This document shows positions 8,884 to 17,516 of a DNA stretch of 64,000 bases, piece by piece. Source of the DNA: Candidatus Kirkpatrickella diaphorinae (GTDB taxonomy: Bacteria; Pseudomonadota; Alphaproteobacteria; Acetobacterales; Acetobacteraceae); contig NZ_CP107052.1 in assembly GCF_025736875.1 (NCBI RefSeq), positions 124,001 through 188,000 on the forward strand, in the 5' to 3' direction. Below the pieces are notes generated by a model. It was not told the DNA's origin. It worked only from the letters and a program-made list of their open reading frames with translations, and made no database searches. The position numbers were made by a program, and so were the translations under genes. Each line of letters begins with the position of its first letter. The stretch's first letter is position 1.

Positions 8884-9521
8884 TGACACATCAGGAAAAA
8901 CCCGATCATTCCCGTCCCCTCAAAATCGGGATCGGTGGGCCGGTTGGCTCCGGCAAAACAGCGTTGATGCATAGATTATGCCTGCTTTTCCGCGATCTTT
9001 GCGAGGTGGCGGTGATCACCAATGATATTTACACGCGGGAAGATGCTGAATTCCTGATCCGCGCCGGGTCCCTGCCGATGGAGCGCATCCTTGGTATTGA
9101 GACGGGTGGCTGCCCGCATACGGCCATCCGGGAAGATGCCAGCATCAATCTTGCCGGGATTGAAGCGCTGACGGAAAAATTCCAGCAGCTCGACATTATT
9201 CTGATCGAAAGCGGGGGCGATAATCTCGCAGCGACTTTCAGCCCGGAACTCGTTGACCTGACGCTTTACGTGATTGATGTTTCGGCAGGCGACAAAATTC
9301 CGCGCAAAGGCGGCCCGGGCATCACGCGTAGTGATCTCCTCATTATCAATAAAACGGATCTCGCACCCTATGTGGGCGCCGATCTCGACGTCATGGCGCG
9401 TGACAGTCGGTTGATGAGGCGGGATCGACCTTTTCTCTTTACCAATTTGCGCGAGGATGAAGGCGTGACGGAGATTGCGACTTTCATCATGCAGAAGGGT
9501 GGATTGAAGGTCGCGGCCTGA
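8883..9521 (+). CDS. ureG: Urease accessory GTPase UreG
   Basis: A 212-residue SIMIBI-class GTPase that powers nickel transfer to urease. The P-loop is [13 protein letters not shown], the metal-binding Cys-Pro-His motif is [13 protein letters not shown], and the base-specificity motif is NKTD in [14 protein letters not shown]. It is the last accessory gene and is followed after 17 bases by the nickel permease gene, which fits one transcription unit. Confidence 0.98.
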   Translation: MTHQEKPDHSRPLKIGIGGPVGSGKTALMHRLCLLFRDLCEVAVITNDIYTREDAEFLIRAGSLPMERILGIETGGCPHTAIREDASINLAGIEALTEKFQQLDIILIESGGDNLAATFSPELVDLTLYVIDVSAGDKIPRKGGPGITRSDLLIINKTDLAPYVGADLDVMARDSRLMRRDRPFLFTNLREDEGVTEIATFIMQKGGLKVAA

Positions 9522-9538
9522 AGGAGGGTGAAGCGAAA

Positions 9539-10420
9539 ATGGTGATCAACCTTTTCCTGCTCAATATCGGCTTATGGGTTTTGGCCGCGCTGACACCCGG
9601 CATCCCCTATGCCGTCATCCTGCTGGCCTGGACACTTGGGCTGAGGCACGCGCTTGACGTCGACCATATTGCGGCAATCGACGCTGTGTCGCGTCAGATG
9701 ATGTCGCGCGGTCGACCGGCGCATCGGGTCGGGCTGTACTTTTCAATCGGGCATTCCGCTGTTGTCCTGACGGCGACCTGCATTGCTGCGTGGTATGCCT
9801 CATCCCATTTTTTGCAAGAGGGGCCGCCATTGGTCGGCAATCGTTTCAGTGCGCTTTTTTCCGCCTTGTTTCTTCTTCTCATCGGCGGCGCCAACCTCGT
9901 CAGTCTCTTCCGCCCGGCTCAGCCGATGCAAACGCGGAAAGGATCGGGGCGGCTGATGTCGCGTGTGACGTCACCCGGGCATATGGTGGTGGTGGGCTTC
10001 CTGTTCGGGCTGGGTTTCGATACGGCGAGTGAAATCGGCCTGATGGCCCTGACGGCGGCGCAGCGTGCCTCCGTTTTTGCGGTCGTGTTAATTCCGGTCA
10101 TCTTCGCGGCCGGGATGATGCTGATCGATGGGGTTGATTCGTTTCTGATGGTGAAACTCTGGAGCCGCCCCACGCAACGTGTCACCTATCGGCGCCTCGT
10201 TACACTGGTTTCCGCCGCCATCGCCCTCTTTATCGGCGGGCAGGAACTCCTGGCCTGGGGGGCCTTTAAACACCCCGTCATTGCAAATCTGACGGGCTGG
10301 ATTGACGCCCATGTCACGCAGATGGGTGGGTCAATTGTCGCGGCTTACATCCTGCTTTACTTCCTGATGAGGCGACGCCTCGCCATTGGCGGAAAAATGC
10401 GGATGGGGTCGCACTTATAG
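9539..10420 (+). CDS. NiCoT-family nickel/cobalt permease
   Basis: A 293-residue inner-membrane transporter with about eight hydrophobic segments. The family signature in helix II reads LGLRHALDVDHIAAID, where most members have HAxDADHI; helix V carries LGFDTASEI. AGGAGG lies 11 bases before the ATG. Its position directly behind ureG indicates that it supplies nickel for urease, as HupN/UreH-type permeases do. The Ala-to-Val change inside the metal signature (DVDH for DADH) is a small oddity; specificity for nickel over cobalt is inferred from context. Confidence 0.93.
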   Translation: MVINLFLLNIGLWVLAALTPGIPYAVILLAWTLGLRHALDVDHIAAIDAVSRQMMSRGRPAHRVGLYFSIGHSAVVLTATCIAAWYASSHFLQEGPPLVGNRFSALFSALFLLLIGGANLVSLFRPAQPMQTRKGSGRLMSRVTSPGHMVVVGFLFGLGFDTASEIGLMALTAAQRASVFAVVLIPVIFAAGMMLIDGVDSFLMVKLWSRPTQRVTYRRLVTLVSAAIALFIGGQELLAWGAFKHPVIANLTGWIDAHVTQMGGSIVAAYILLYFLMRRRLAIGGKMRMGSHL

Positions 10421-10444
10421 GCGCGACCCCGCCAGAGATTTTTA
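10405..10444. terminator. Possible bidirectional terminator between nickel permease and metE
   Basis: GGGGTCGC (10405-10412) and GCGACCCC (10423-10430) form an 8-base stem with a 10-base loop that spans the permease stop codon. A short T-rich run (10439-10443) follows after a gap. It lies between the converging ends of the urease operon and metE. The weak T-tract makes it uncertain. Confidence 0.4.
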
Positions 10445-12775
10445 AGAGGGGAACGCCCCCGGCGCTTCCAGCAACGGCGCCAGGTCCTGATCCCCGTGTG
10501 ACGCCTGACCCGCGCGAAGCGCGCGCGCGGCATTGACCATATTTGTCAATGCGGGAATGACCTCCTGCCATTGGCGCGTTTTCAATCCGCAATCAGGGTT
10601 GATCCAAAGGCGCGCCGCTGGAATGCGTCGTCCCGCTTTGAGCATGAGGCCGATGATCTGCGAGGTTTCCGGGATGTTCGGGGCGTGGATATCATACACA
10701 CCCGGCCCAATCTGGTTGGGGTAGTCGAATGTTTCGAAAACATCCAGCAATTCCATATCTGACCGCGATGTCTCGATTGTGATGACGTCGGCATCCATCT
10801 CAGCAATTTCAGCGATGATATCGTTGAATTCGGAGTAACACATATGGGTGTGAATCTGCGTTTCATCGGCCACGCCATTCGCGGCGATGCGGAATGATTC
10901 AACAGCCCAGGACAGATATTCCTTCCATTGCGAACGACGCAAGGGAAGCCCCTCCCGCAAAGCGGCCTCATCAATCTGAATGATGTGAATGCCGGCTTTT
11001 TCAAGATCGAGCACCTCCTGACGTATGGCCAGGGCAAGCTGATAACATGTGGTGGCTCTCGGCTGATCATCACGGACGAAGGACCAGTTGAGGATCGTCA
11101 CCGGCCCGGTCAACATGCCCTTCATCGGTTTGTCTGTCAGGGAGGCAGCATAGGTGATCCACTCAACGGTCATGGGTTCTGGTCGGCTGATATCGCCGAA
11201 TAAGATCGGCGGCTTGACGCAGCGTGAGCCGTAGGACTGGACCCAACCATTCTGGCTGAAGGTAAATCCCTCCAGTTTCTCACCAAAATACTCGACCATG
11301 TCGTTGCGCTCTGCTTCTCCATGCACCAGCACGTCAAGGCCGAGTTTTTCCTGCTCCCTGATGCAGCGTTGAATTTCCTGTCGCATGAGGTTTTTATAGT
11401 CCTCGATATCCAACTGGCCTTTTTTCAGCCGCGTTCGGGCCATGCGAATGTCATGCGTCTGAGGGAAAGACCCGATGGTGGTGGTCGGATAGAGCGGCAG
11501 ATGCAGCTTTTCAGCCTGACGCGCCGCGCGTGTCTCAAAATCATGGCGTCTTTGTCCGAGCGATGCGGAAATATCTCGTATTGCGGCTTTGACAGACGCG
11601 TTATTTACGCGCGCTAACTCGCGACGGGATTTGACGGCATCTCGATGCGCGGCCAATGCGGTGGCCACGGCTTCCCGCCCGTATGTTAATGCGCCTGCAA
11701 GGATTTTGAGCTCGGCAATTTTCTGCACGGCGAACGCCATCCATGCGCGGATTTCCGCATCCATTCCGGTTTCGAAGGCGAGGTCAACAGGAACATGCAG
11801 AAGCGACGCATGAGGCGCCAGCCACAATCGGGCGCCGAGTTTCTGTGATAGAGGCTCCAACCAGTCGAGCGTCGCATCGAGATCGGTTTTCCAGATGTTG
11901 CGACCATTGACGACGCCAAGAGATATTACCTGGGAAGGATAGGTGAGTTTGATCAGCGCTTCCACCTCATCCCGCGCATTGATGGCATCAATGTGGATGC
12001 CTTGCACCGGCAGGCGCGCGATGACGGCCAGATTTTCCTTTAATTGCCCGAAATAAGTTGTCAGAAGAATTTTGACCGACCCCGTATCCAGCGTGCTATA
12101 GGCTTCGATGAAAGCATTCTGCCAGGCATCGTCGAGCTCCGTCACAAGTATGGGCTCATCCACCTGCACCCACGTGGCGCCGGCATGGGCAAGCGCGGCG
12201 AGTAGTGAAGCATAGACCGGCAGGATGCGTTTCAGCAGCGTCAACCTATCCGACCCGTCTTTGCTCTTGCCAAGGGCGAGGTAGGAGACGGGGCCAAGTA
12301 TAACGGGTTTTGCGGTGACACCCTGTCTTCTGGCTTCAGCAAGTTCTGCCAGCAGGCGGGTGGCGTTGAGTTGAAATCGCGTCTCAGCGTCCAGTTCCGG
12401 CACGATATAATGGTAATTTGTATCGAACCATTTTGTCATTTCACCGGCGGCGACGTGCCCTTCCGTATTTTTTGCGGATCGCCCCCGTGCGGCTCGGAAA
12501 TAGGCGTGGATGGCGTCATCATCAAAACTACGCGTGCGTGCGGGCAGGTTGCCGAGCGTGACACTCATATCCAGAACATGATCATATAAGGAAAAATCAC
12601 CGACCGGGATGAGGTCCAGACCCGACTGATCCTGCCAGTGACGCGCACGAAGCTGCGCGGCGACCGCCTCAAGCGCGTCGGTGGATGATTGACCACTCCA
12701 AAATGTTTCAAGCGCGAATTTCAGTTCCCGATGTGCCCCGATCCTCGGGAAACCAAGATTATGGGTCGTGACCAT
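10442..12775 (-). CDS. metE: Cobalamin-independent methionine synthase
   Basis: Transfers the methyl group of 5-methyltetrahydropteroyltri-L-glutamate to homocysteine, the last step of methionine synthesis, in the cytoplasm. The N-terminal repeat begins [19 protein letters not shown], and the C-terminal catalytic barrel begins at [11 protein letters not shown]. Zinc ligands are visible in [11 protein letters not shown] and [11 protein letters not shown] place the start at 12775: GAGG lies 9 bases upstream and [10 protein letters not shown] aligns with family N termini; an ATG 33 bases earlier lacks a good site. The gene is divergent from metR with paired MetR-like boxes between them. Confidence 0.97.
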   Translation of the reverse strand: MVTTHNLGFPRIGAHRELKFALETFWSGQSSTDALEAVAAQLRARHWQDQSGLDLIPVGDFSLYDHVLDMSVTLGNLPARTRSFDDDAIHAYFRAARGRSAKNTEGHVAAGEMTKWFDTNYHYIVPELDAETRFQLNATRLLAELAEARRQGVTAKPVILGPVSYLALGKSKDGSDRLTLLKRILPVYASLLAALAHAGATWVQVDEPILVTELDDAWQNAFIEAYSTLDTGSVKILLTTYFGQLKENLAVIARLPVQGIHIDAINARDEVEALIKLTYPSQVISLGVVNGRNIWKTDLDATLDWLEPLSQKLGARLWLAPHASLLHVPVDLAFETGMDAEIRAWMAFAVQKIAELKILAGALTYGREAVATALAAHRDAVKSRRELARVNNASVKAAIRDISASLGQRRHDFETRAARQAEKLHLPLYPTTTIGSFPQTHDIRMARTRLKKGQLDIEDYKNLMRQEIQRCIREQEKLGLDVLVHGEAERNDMVEYFGEKLEGFTFSQNGWVQSYGSRCVKPPILFGDISRPEPMTVEWITYAASLTDKPMKGMLTGPVTILNWSFVRDDQPRATTCYQLALAIRQEVLDLEKAGIHIIQIDEAALREGLPLRRSQWKEYLSWAVESFRIAANGVADETQIHTHMCYSEFNDIIAEIAEMDADVITIETSRSDMELLDVFETFDYPNQIGPGVYDIHAPNIPETSQIIGLMLKAGRRIPAARLWINPDCGLKTRQWQEVIPALTNMVNAARALRAGQASHGDQDLAPLLEAPGAFPS

Positions 12776-12839
12776 GTCATGTGACCTCATTCTGTCAAAG
12801 ATGGTCATGACGGTAAGAGCTTAAAGATATGAGCAAAAA

Positions 12840-12873
12840 TGATATATTTTCATGAAACGATGAGTATTATTCA
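12840..12873. promoter_or_regulatory. Two MetR-like operator boxes in the metE-metR intergenic region
   Basis: The E. coli MetR consensus is TGAA-N5-TTCA. Two near matches occur here: TGATATATTTTCA at 12840-12852 and TGAGTATTATTCA at 12861-12873, each with one mismatch in the fourth base. Their starts are 21 bases apart, two helical turns, so both would face the same side of DNA. TCATGAAA also recurs at the same 21-base spacing. This is the layout expected for homocysteine-dependent activation of metE and autoregulation of metR. Confidence 0.7.
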
Positions 12874-12888
12874 TGAAAGGTAGCGTAG

Positions 12889-13782
12889 ATGGCCATTATC
12901 GACCGGTCACATCTGGCCATTATTCAGGCCATTGCGCGGGAGGGGTCGCTGACTGCGGCGTCCGTAAAACTGAACCTCACTCAATCCGCTCTGAGCCATT
13001 CCATCCGAAAGCTTGAGACAAATCTCGGTGTCGCCATCTGGCGTCGAGATGGCCGGTCCCTGGAATTGACTCAGGCCGGTGCGTGGCTATTAAGCACGGC
13101 AAACCGGCTGCTTCCCCAGCTTGAGGATATCGAAGAGCGTCTGCTTCAATTCGCCCGCGGTGAGCGGGGGAAATTACGCATCGGGATGGAATGTCACCCT
13201 TGTTATCAATGGCTGACGCGTATCGTTGCCCCTTACCTTGATCGATGGCCGAAAGTTGATGTCGATGTTCGTCAGAAATTCCAATTTGGCGGGATCGGGG
13301 CGCTGATCGGGCACGAAATCGACATTCTGGTCACGCCGGATCCGCTTTACAAACCGGGGCTGCGTTTCGTCCCCGTTTTTGATTATGAACTCGTGCTGGT
13401 CGTGGGGGCTGGGCACCGTTTGCGCGGCGTGCATCACGTGATGCCGGAGGATCTTCTTGAAGAAACATTAATTACCTATCCCGTTTCGACGGAGCGGCTG
13501 GATATCTATACGCAGTTCCTCCAACCGGGCGGTATCCAGCCGCGTCGCCACAAGCCCATCGAGACAACGGACATCATGCTCCTGATGGTCGCGCATGGCC
13601 GCGGTGTCGCCGCGCTGCCGCGATGGCTTGTGCAGGAATATGTTTCCCGTTTTGATCTATTCCCGTTGAGGCTTGGGAAAGACGGCATCTTCAAGCAGAT
13701 TTTTCTCGGTCATCGGGAGAATGATCGGGACCTTAAATATCTTCGTGCCTTCATCAAACATGCCGCTGACGCAACGATCTGA
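12889..13782 (+). CDS. metR: LysR-type regulator, MetR
   Basis: A 297-residue LysR-family activator. The N-terminal winged helix-turn-helix (about 1-65) reads REGSLTAASVKLNLTQSALS, followed by the linker helix and a co-inducer domain with RIGMECHPCYQWL, a MetR hallmark. In enterobacteria homocysteine is the co-inducer. It is transcribed divergently from metE across a 113-base gap holding two MetR-like boxes, so it most likely activates metE. Confidence 0.93.
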   Translation: MAIIDRSHLAIIQAIAREGSLTAASVKLNLTQSALSHSIRKLETNLGVAIWRRDGRSLELTQAGAWLLSTANRLLPQLEDIEERLLQFARGERGKLRIGMECHPCYQWLTRIVAPYLDRWPKVDVDVRQKFQFGGIGALIGHEIDILVTPDPLYKPGLRFVPVFDYELVLVVGAGHRLRGVHHVMPEDLLEETLITYPVSTERLDIYTQFLQPGGIQPRRHKPIETTDIMLLMVAHGRGVAALPRWLVQEYVSRFDLFPLRLGKDGIFKQIFLGHRENDRDLKYLRAFIKHAADATI

Positions 13783-14099
13783 GGGCGTTAAGATTTTCGG
13801 TGAATATCTTTCAGCTTTTCATGTAGCCTCAAATTCGGCCTTGCCGGTTTTGGCATTTGCAACCCTTAAAAAGGCAATTATTTTCCGCGTTCATGGCATG
13901 TGCTTTTGATTGCCGAAAGCGACAATCCTCACGATGTCCACTCTTTATCATGAGATGCCGGTTTACTTCCCGACCATCCAATTCGATTGATTTGACTGAA
14001 GCCTGATTTGAGTCTGACGCATCTTATTGCGGCGAGAGGTGTTGCGGCTGCCGCATTAACGCACAATATTTTATAATATATATTATGAAGATAACGTCA
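13783..14099. other. Intergenic region, AT-rich, no gene seen
   Basis: Between metR and the tRNA gene I see no credible coding frame. It becomes AT-rich near 14060-14090 and holds a perfect 14-base palindrome ATAATATATATTAT (14073-14086), 13 bases beyond the 3' end of the leftward tRNA. It may help end the tRNA transcript, but there is no GC-rich stem. Confidence 0.5.
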
Positions 14100-14406
14100 T
14101 GGTGTCCGCGGCGGGATTCGAACCCACGGCCCCAGGATTCATACCACTTCAGCTTTCACTGCCGGCTTTGACACCGTTCGTGGTCTGGACTGTCTCTTGG
14201 CCCTGATTTCCGGAGGAAATTTTAGGCCCCGCCCGTTCAGTCTCTACACCTTCGCCTGCAACTCGCAATGCGCTTGGCTCGGGATTGGCACGGCCTGAGA
14301 CAGCCAGAGCTTTCCCCGATTTTGAGCGGATCCGCAGGAGAGGTTTCCCCTTCCAGCGCCCAATTACTTAGGAATCCTGTGCTCTATCCTGCTGAGCTAC
14401 GCGGAC
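14100..14406 (-). tRNA. tRNA-Arg(CCU) gene interrupted by a group I intron
   Basis: Reading the minus strand, the 5' exon (14406-14370) starts GTCCGCGTAGCTCAG and ends in the anticodon loop after TTCCT. The 3' exon (14139-14100) runs from AATCCTG through the T arm GTGGG-TTCGAAT-CCCGC to the acceptor CGCGGAC, discriminator A and an encoded CCA. Joined, they give a standard cloverleaf: 7-bp acceptor stem, anticodon stem CAGGA/TCCTG and a 7-base loop TTCCTAA with anticodon CCU, which decodes AGG. The exons are separated by 230 bases right after the third anticodon base. Automated tRNA finders in bacterial mode may miss or misname it. Confidence 0.92.
14140..14369 (-). ncRNA. Group I intron (IC3-like) in tRNA-Arg(CCU)
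   Basis: A self-splicing ribozyme candidate of 230 nt without a homing-endonuclease gene. The 5' exon ends in U and the intron ends in G, as required. A GGG guide (14361-14359) can pair with the CCU anticodon, leaving the U-G pair at the splice site. It is followed by a P2 hairpin CGCTGGAAGG/CCTCTCCTGCG with a GGAAA loop (14358-14333). The P7 strands are GTAGAGACTGA (R element, within 14250-14234) and GACAGTCC (S element, within 14198-14182). The layout mirrors the Azoarcus tRNA-Ile and Agrobacterium tRNA-Arg introns. Confidence 0.9.
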
Positions 14407-14689
14407 ATCATCCGCCCGATGATTAGGTTATTTCCCGATATGAAACAAGCGGCAAATAATAAGCCATTATTCACCTGTCTTCAGACAGAGGGCTGCAAGC
14501 CAATGCGCCGAGTCGCACGGAGTCGCCCGTTTGGCTTCCGGGTTTATAAGGAAGTTAAGAAAGTATAAGCATGTCATGAGCACCCTTTTGCGGCGGGTGT
14601 GTTTGTTGCAGTACGAATAGGTATGATTGTGTCACGAAATGGCGACCTTCGCCGCACCGGTACAGTCCAGGTAAGACGGGGTCCGAGTC

Positions 14690-16804
14690 ATGTATAATCT
14701 GCCTTCGAGAAGCTTTGGAACTTCGGAGGGAAGCCTCCTCCGGATCCGCCTTCTCGGGACGATGGGGGCAGAGACATCCGGCGGACTGAGTGTGCTGCCA
14801 GTGGGTGGCAAGACGCGGGGTCTGCTGGCTATTCTGGCGCTTTCCGACCGCAAACCCGTCATGCGCAAAACCATTGCGGACCTGCTTTGGAGTAACAGGG
14901 CGGATGATCTGGCGCGGGCTTCCCTCCGGCAGGAGATCCATCGCCTTCTCGTCGCACTTAATCCGTTAGGCGCTGATATTGTCGAGGTTCAGCGACAGGC
15001 CCTGACACTTAAGCCTTTTCTGACCTGGGTGGATGTCGAGAAAATCCTGCATGGCGGCATTGAGGCCCTTCAGCTTGTCCCTTCACCGAGTGAGGGGCTG
15101 CTGACTGAACTCAACGCCATCGACCCGGCTTTTGACACCTGGCTGACCGCGCAGCGCAAACGCCTCGACCGTCACATTTTGTCGCTTTACAGTCAGGCCC
15201 TGGCGCAGGTTGAAGACCCGGAAGCCATGCTTGCCTACGCGGAAGGGCTTCTGCAGCGCGACACGATGAATGAACTGGGCTGGCGGGGACGCCTGGAGGC
15301 CTTCGTCACCAAGGGTGAGATGGGGAAGGCCTCACGCACCTGTGCGGAGATCATGGATCTTTTCAATTACCGGTTGGGCGCATTGCCCGGGCCGGAAACC
15401 ATGCGACTGATCCGCGAGATACAGGCGCACGCCGCTTCAGAGTCAGCCGAATTCGGATTTTCAGAAAACCAGAACCTTTTCAAGGAGACGGAGGTCGCAC
15501 CGCGTGAGGTGGTGCCGAATGAGACGCCGACAATCAGAAGCAAGCCCGCCCCGCATCGACATCCGGTCGTATCCGGCAACGTACCCCGCACATTGGGCCG
15601 CGTGGCTGTCGAGGCTTTCTCAGCCCCGTCGGAGGTCCATCTGACACCGACAGCTTTTGCCCTGGCAGAGCAGCTTGAGGTGGAACTCGTGCGGCTTGAT
15701 ACGCTGCAAGTCGTGTTCCGTCCGGGGCAGAAAAGCGCGTCATCCGCCAGTCCCTTCTTTCAGGCGACGCACCAGGCGATTGATTTCCGTGTCGTCAGCA
15801 TCGTCCATTCCGGGGAGCCGCGGGAAGCGTCACAGCGCGGTGCTGACCGGAACTGGGTCACCATCCGCCTGATCAGTTGCAAGGATGATGATTACGTCAT
15901 CTGGGCCGACCGCCTCAACCTTCCGCAGGAGGAGGCGGAGCGAAACGCTTTCAACCGTTATATTGCCTGGTCATTGCAATGGGCGTTGATGATCTGGGAG
16001 GGGCAGCGCGCCCTGAACCGCCCGATCGCGGAATTGAGCGCCACGCGCCTCGCCGCGCGGGCCGCCTGTCTGCTGACACATTGTGACTCCGTCCGCTCTG
16101 AGGAATTAAATGAGCTTGTCCGGCGGGCCGAGGCGAAAGACAGTGAAAACATCATCGTGCTTTACGTTAAGGCGCTGGTCGGGCTGGTGCGGTATTTCAC
16201 GCGATGGCATCCGATTGAAGAGGAAGAGTGCAGGGCACTGTCCCACGCGCTTGATCGCATCAGTTCCTATCTCAGATATAATCCGCTCAGCATCAATCTC
16301 ATGCTTTATGCGCGCCTGGTCTTTCCGGGACAATATGACCAGGCACGCGCCCTTTACTCCGAAAGTGCGGGCCGCTCCTCCAAATTTGCGTCCCCCTCCA
16401 TCAATTGCTTCAACGCGATCAATGCCCTGCTGGACGGGGATCGCGCGCGGGCTTTGAGTGAGATACGGGAATTCAGCGCCCGCAAAATGGCCTCCGCAGC
16501 CCTGGCACTGCTGGAGCCGATCAGCGCCATGGTGTTGCATGCCTGCGGTGAACATGCCGAAGCCCACCAGGCCTGCACCGCCTATATCTGCCTTTATCCG
16601 CGGTCAGAAGCCGGGCTTCTTGTCTATCTGATGGGGCTGATCCAGCGTCGCGCAACGGTTGACGCTGCCGTCGCGGGTAAGCGCCTTCTGCGCCTGGCGC
16701 CGGACGCGACAGTGACGGGCATCCTCGCGCGCTTGAGCTATCTGCCTCCCATGATTTATGAATGGGTGCGTCAAATGCTGACCCTTTCCGACCTGCCGCG
16801 TTGA
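14690..16804 (+). CDS. BTAD/SARP-like transcriptional regulator
   Basis: A 704-residue cytoplasmic protein. The N terminus (about 18-105) looks like an OmpR-type winged helix: RIRLLGTMGAE, then GGKTRGLLAILAL and RKTIADLLW, and the RASLRQEIHRLL recognition region. Residues about 110-245 match the bacterial transcriptional activator domain, helical repeats with FDTWLTAQRKRLDRHI. The rest (about 300-704) is helical and TPR-like, with a middle segment resembling the CadC/adenylate-cyclase-associated regulators of alphaproteobacteria. No kinase or membrane segment is seen. Target genes are unknown; the divergent neighbour is the intron-bearing tRNA. Confidence 0.75.
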   Translation: MYNLPSRSFGTSEGSLLRIRLLGTMGAETSGGLSVLPVGGKTRGLLAILALSDRKPVMRKTIADLLWSNRADDLARASLRQEIHRLLVALNPLGADIVEVQRQALTLKPFLTWVDVEKILHGGIEALQLVPSPSEGLLTELNAIDPAFDTWLTAQRKRLDRHILSLYSQALAQVEDPEAMLAYAEGLLQRDTMNELGWRGRLEAFVTKGEMGKASRTCAEIMDLFNYRLGALPGPETMRLIREIQAHAASESAEFGFSENQNLFKETEVAPREVVPNETPTIRSKPAPHRHPVVSGNVPRTLGRVAVEAFSAPSEVHLTPTAFALAEQLEVELVRLDTLQVVFRPGQKSASSASPFFQATHQAIDFRVVSIVHSGEPREASQRGADRNWVTIRLISCKDDDYVIWADRLNLPQEEAERNAFNRYIAWSLQWALMIWEGQRALNRPIAELSATRLAARAACLLTHCDSVRSEELNELVRRAEAKDSENIIVLYVKALVGLVRYFTRWHPIEEEECRALSHALDRISSYLRYNPLSINLMLYARLVFPGQYDQARALYSESAGRSSKFASPSINCFNAINALLDGDRARALSEIREFSARKMASAALALLEPISAMVLHACGEHAEAHQACTAYICLYPRSEAGLLVYLMGLIQRRATVDAAVAGKRLLRLAPDATVTGILARLSYLPPMIYEWVRQMLTLSDLPR

Positions 16805-16917
16805 GACGCCGTGTCAAAGCTTGGCTTTAGCTGATCCACAGGATAGAAAAGACTCGGACCCAACCACCATGCGCGCCCACGGGGGGCCGCGCATAATCGT
16901 TTCAGCTCAGAGGTAAC

Positions 16918-17445
16918 ATGATCGCATCCGCGCGCCCGAAGCCAGATCACTGGTCCCGCCATCGTCACCACATTCTGCGCCTGAATGTTTTTGCGGGCGT
17001 GCTCCTGTTTTCCCTGCTTGCAAGTTGCAGCTCTGACCGGGACCCAAGCGGCCTTGCGAAGCCGAAAAACCATCTCATGACCGTCGATCGCGGTGCGACG
17101 GGGGGCGATGACCAACTCAAAGACGGCGTCAATGTCTATCTCTGGCGCGGGGCGCTGGATACGCTGTCATTCATGCCGTTTTCCTCTGCCGATGCGGTGG
17201 GGGGGATTATATTGACGGACTGGTACACACCGCCCACCAGCCCGGATGAGCGGTTTAAAATCGCGGCTTATGTCATGAGCCGTCGCCTGCGCTCAGACTC
17301 TCTGCGTGTTGCCGTCTTCCGGCAGGAGAGGCAGGGGGGGCAATGGGTCGATAGTCCTGTCTCGTCCAATACGGTCTCCGATATCACGACCCGTATCCTC
17401 AACCGTGCGCGTGAATTGCGGGCCGAGAATAAAGGCGGGGATTAG
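16918..17445 (+). CDS. DUF3576 outer-membrane-type lipoprotein
   Basis: A 175-residue protein with a long basic N terminus, a hydrophobic segment and the lipobox LLASC (cysteine near residue 37). The mature part contains NVYLWRGALDTLSFMPF and GIILTDWYTPP, signatures of DUF3576. AGAGGT precedes the ATG. The gene sits directly before leuS, lptE and holA, an arrangement common in alphaproteobacteria, and may serve envelope biogenesis together with LptE. Its function is not known. Confidence 0.88.
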   Translation: MIASARPKPDHWSRHRHHILRLNVFAGVLLFSLLASCSSDRDPSGLAKPKNHLMTVDRGATGGDDQLKDGVNVYLWRGALDTLSFMPFSSADAVGGIILTDWYTPPTSPDERFKIAAYVMSRRLRSDSLRVAVFRQERQGGQWVDSPVSSNTVSDITTRILNRARELRAENKGGD

Positions 17446-17516
17446 ACGCTTTCCGGCCCCCAAGCGCATCTGACAGCCTGACACACGTGATTTGACGAAA
17501 AGAATACCAACCTCCC

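Noticed and set aside
14100-14210. Isolated tRNA 3' half as a phage attachment-site remnant
   Set aside because: The matching 5' half is present 230 bases away in the right orientation and the insert has group I intron features; no integrase is nearby.
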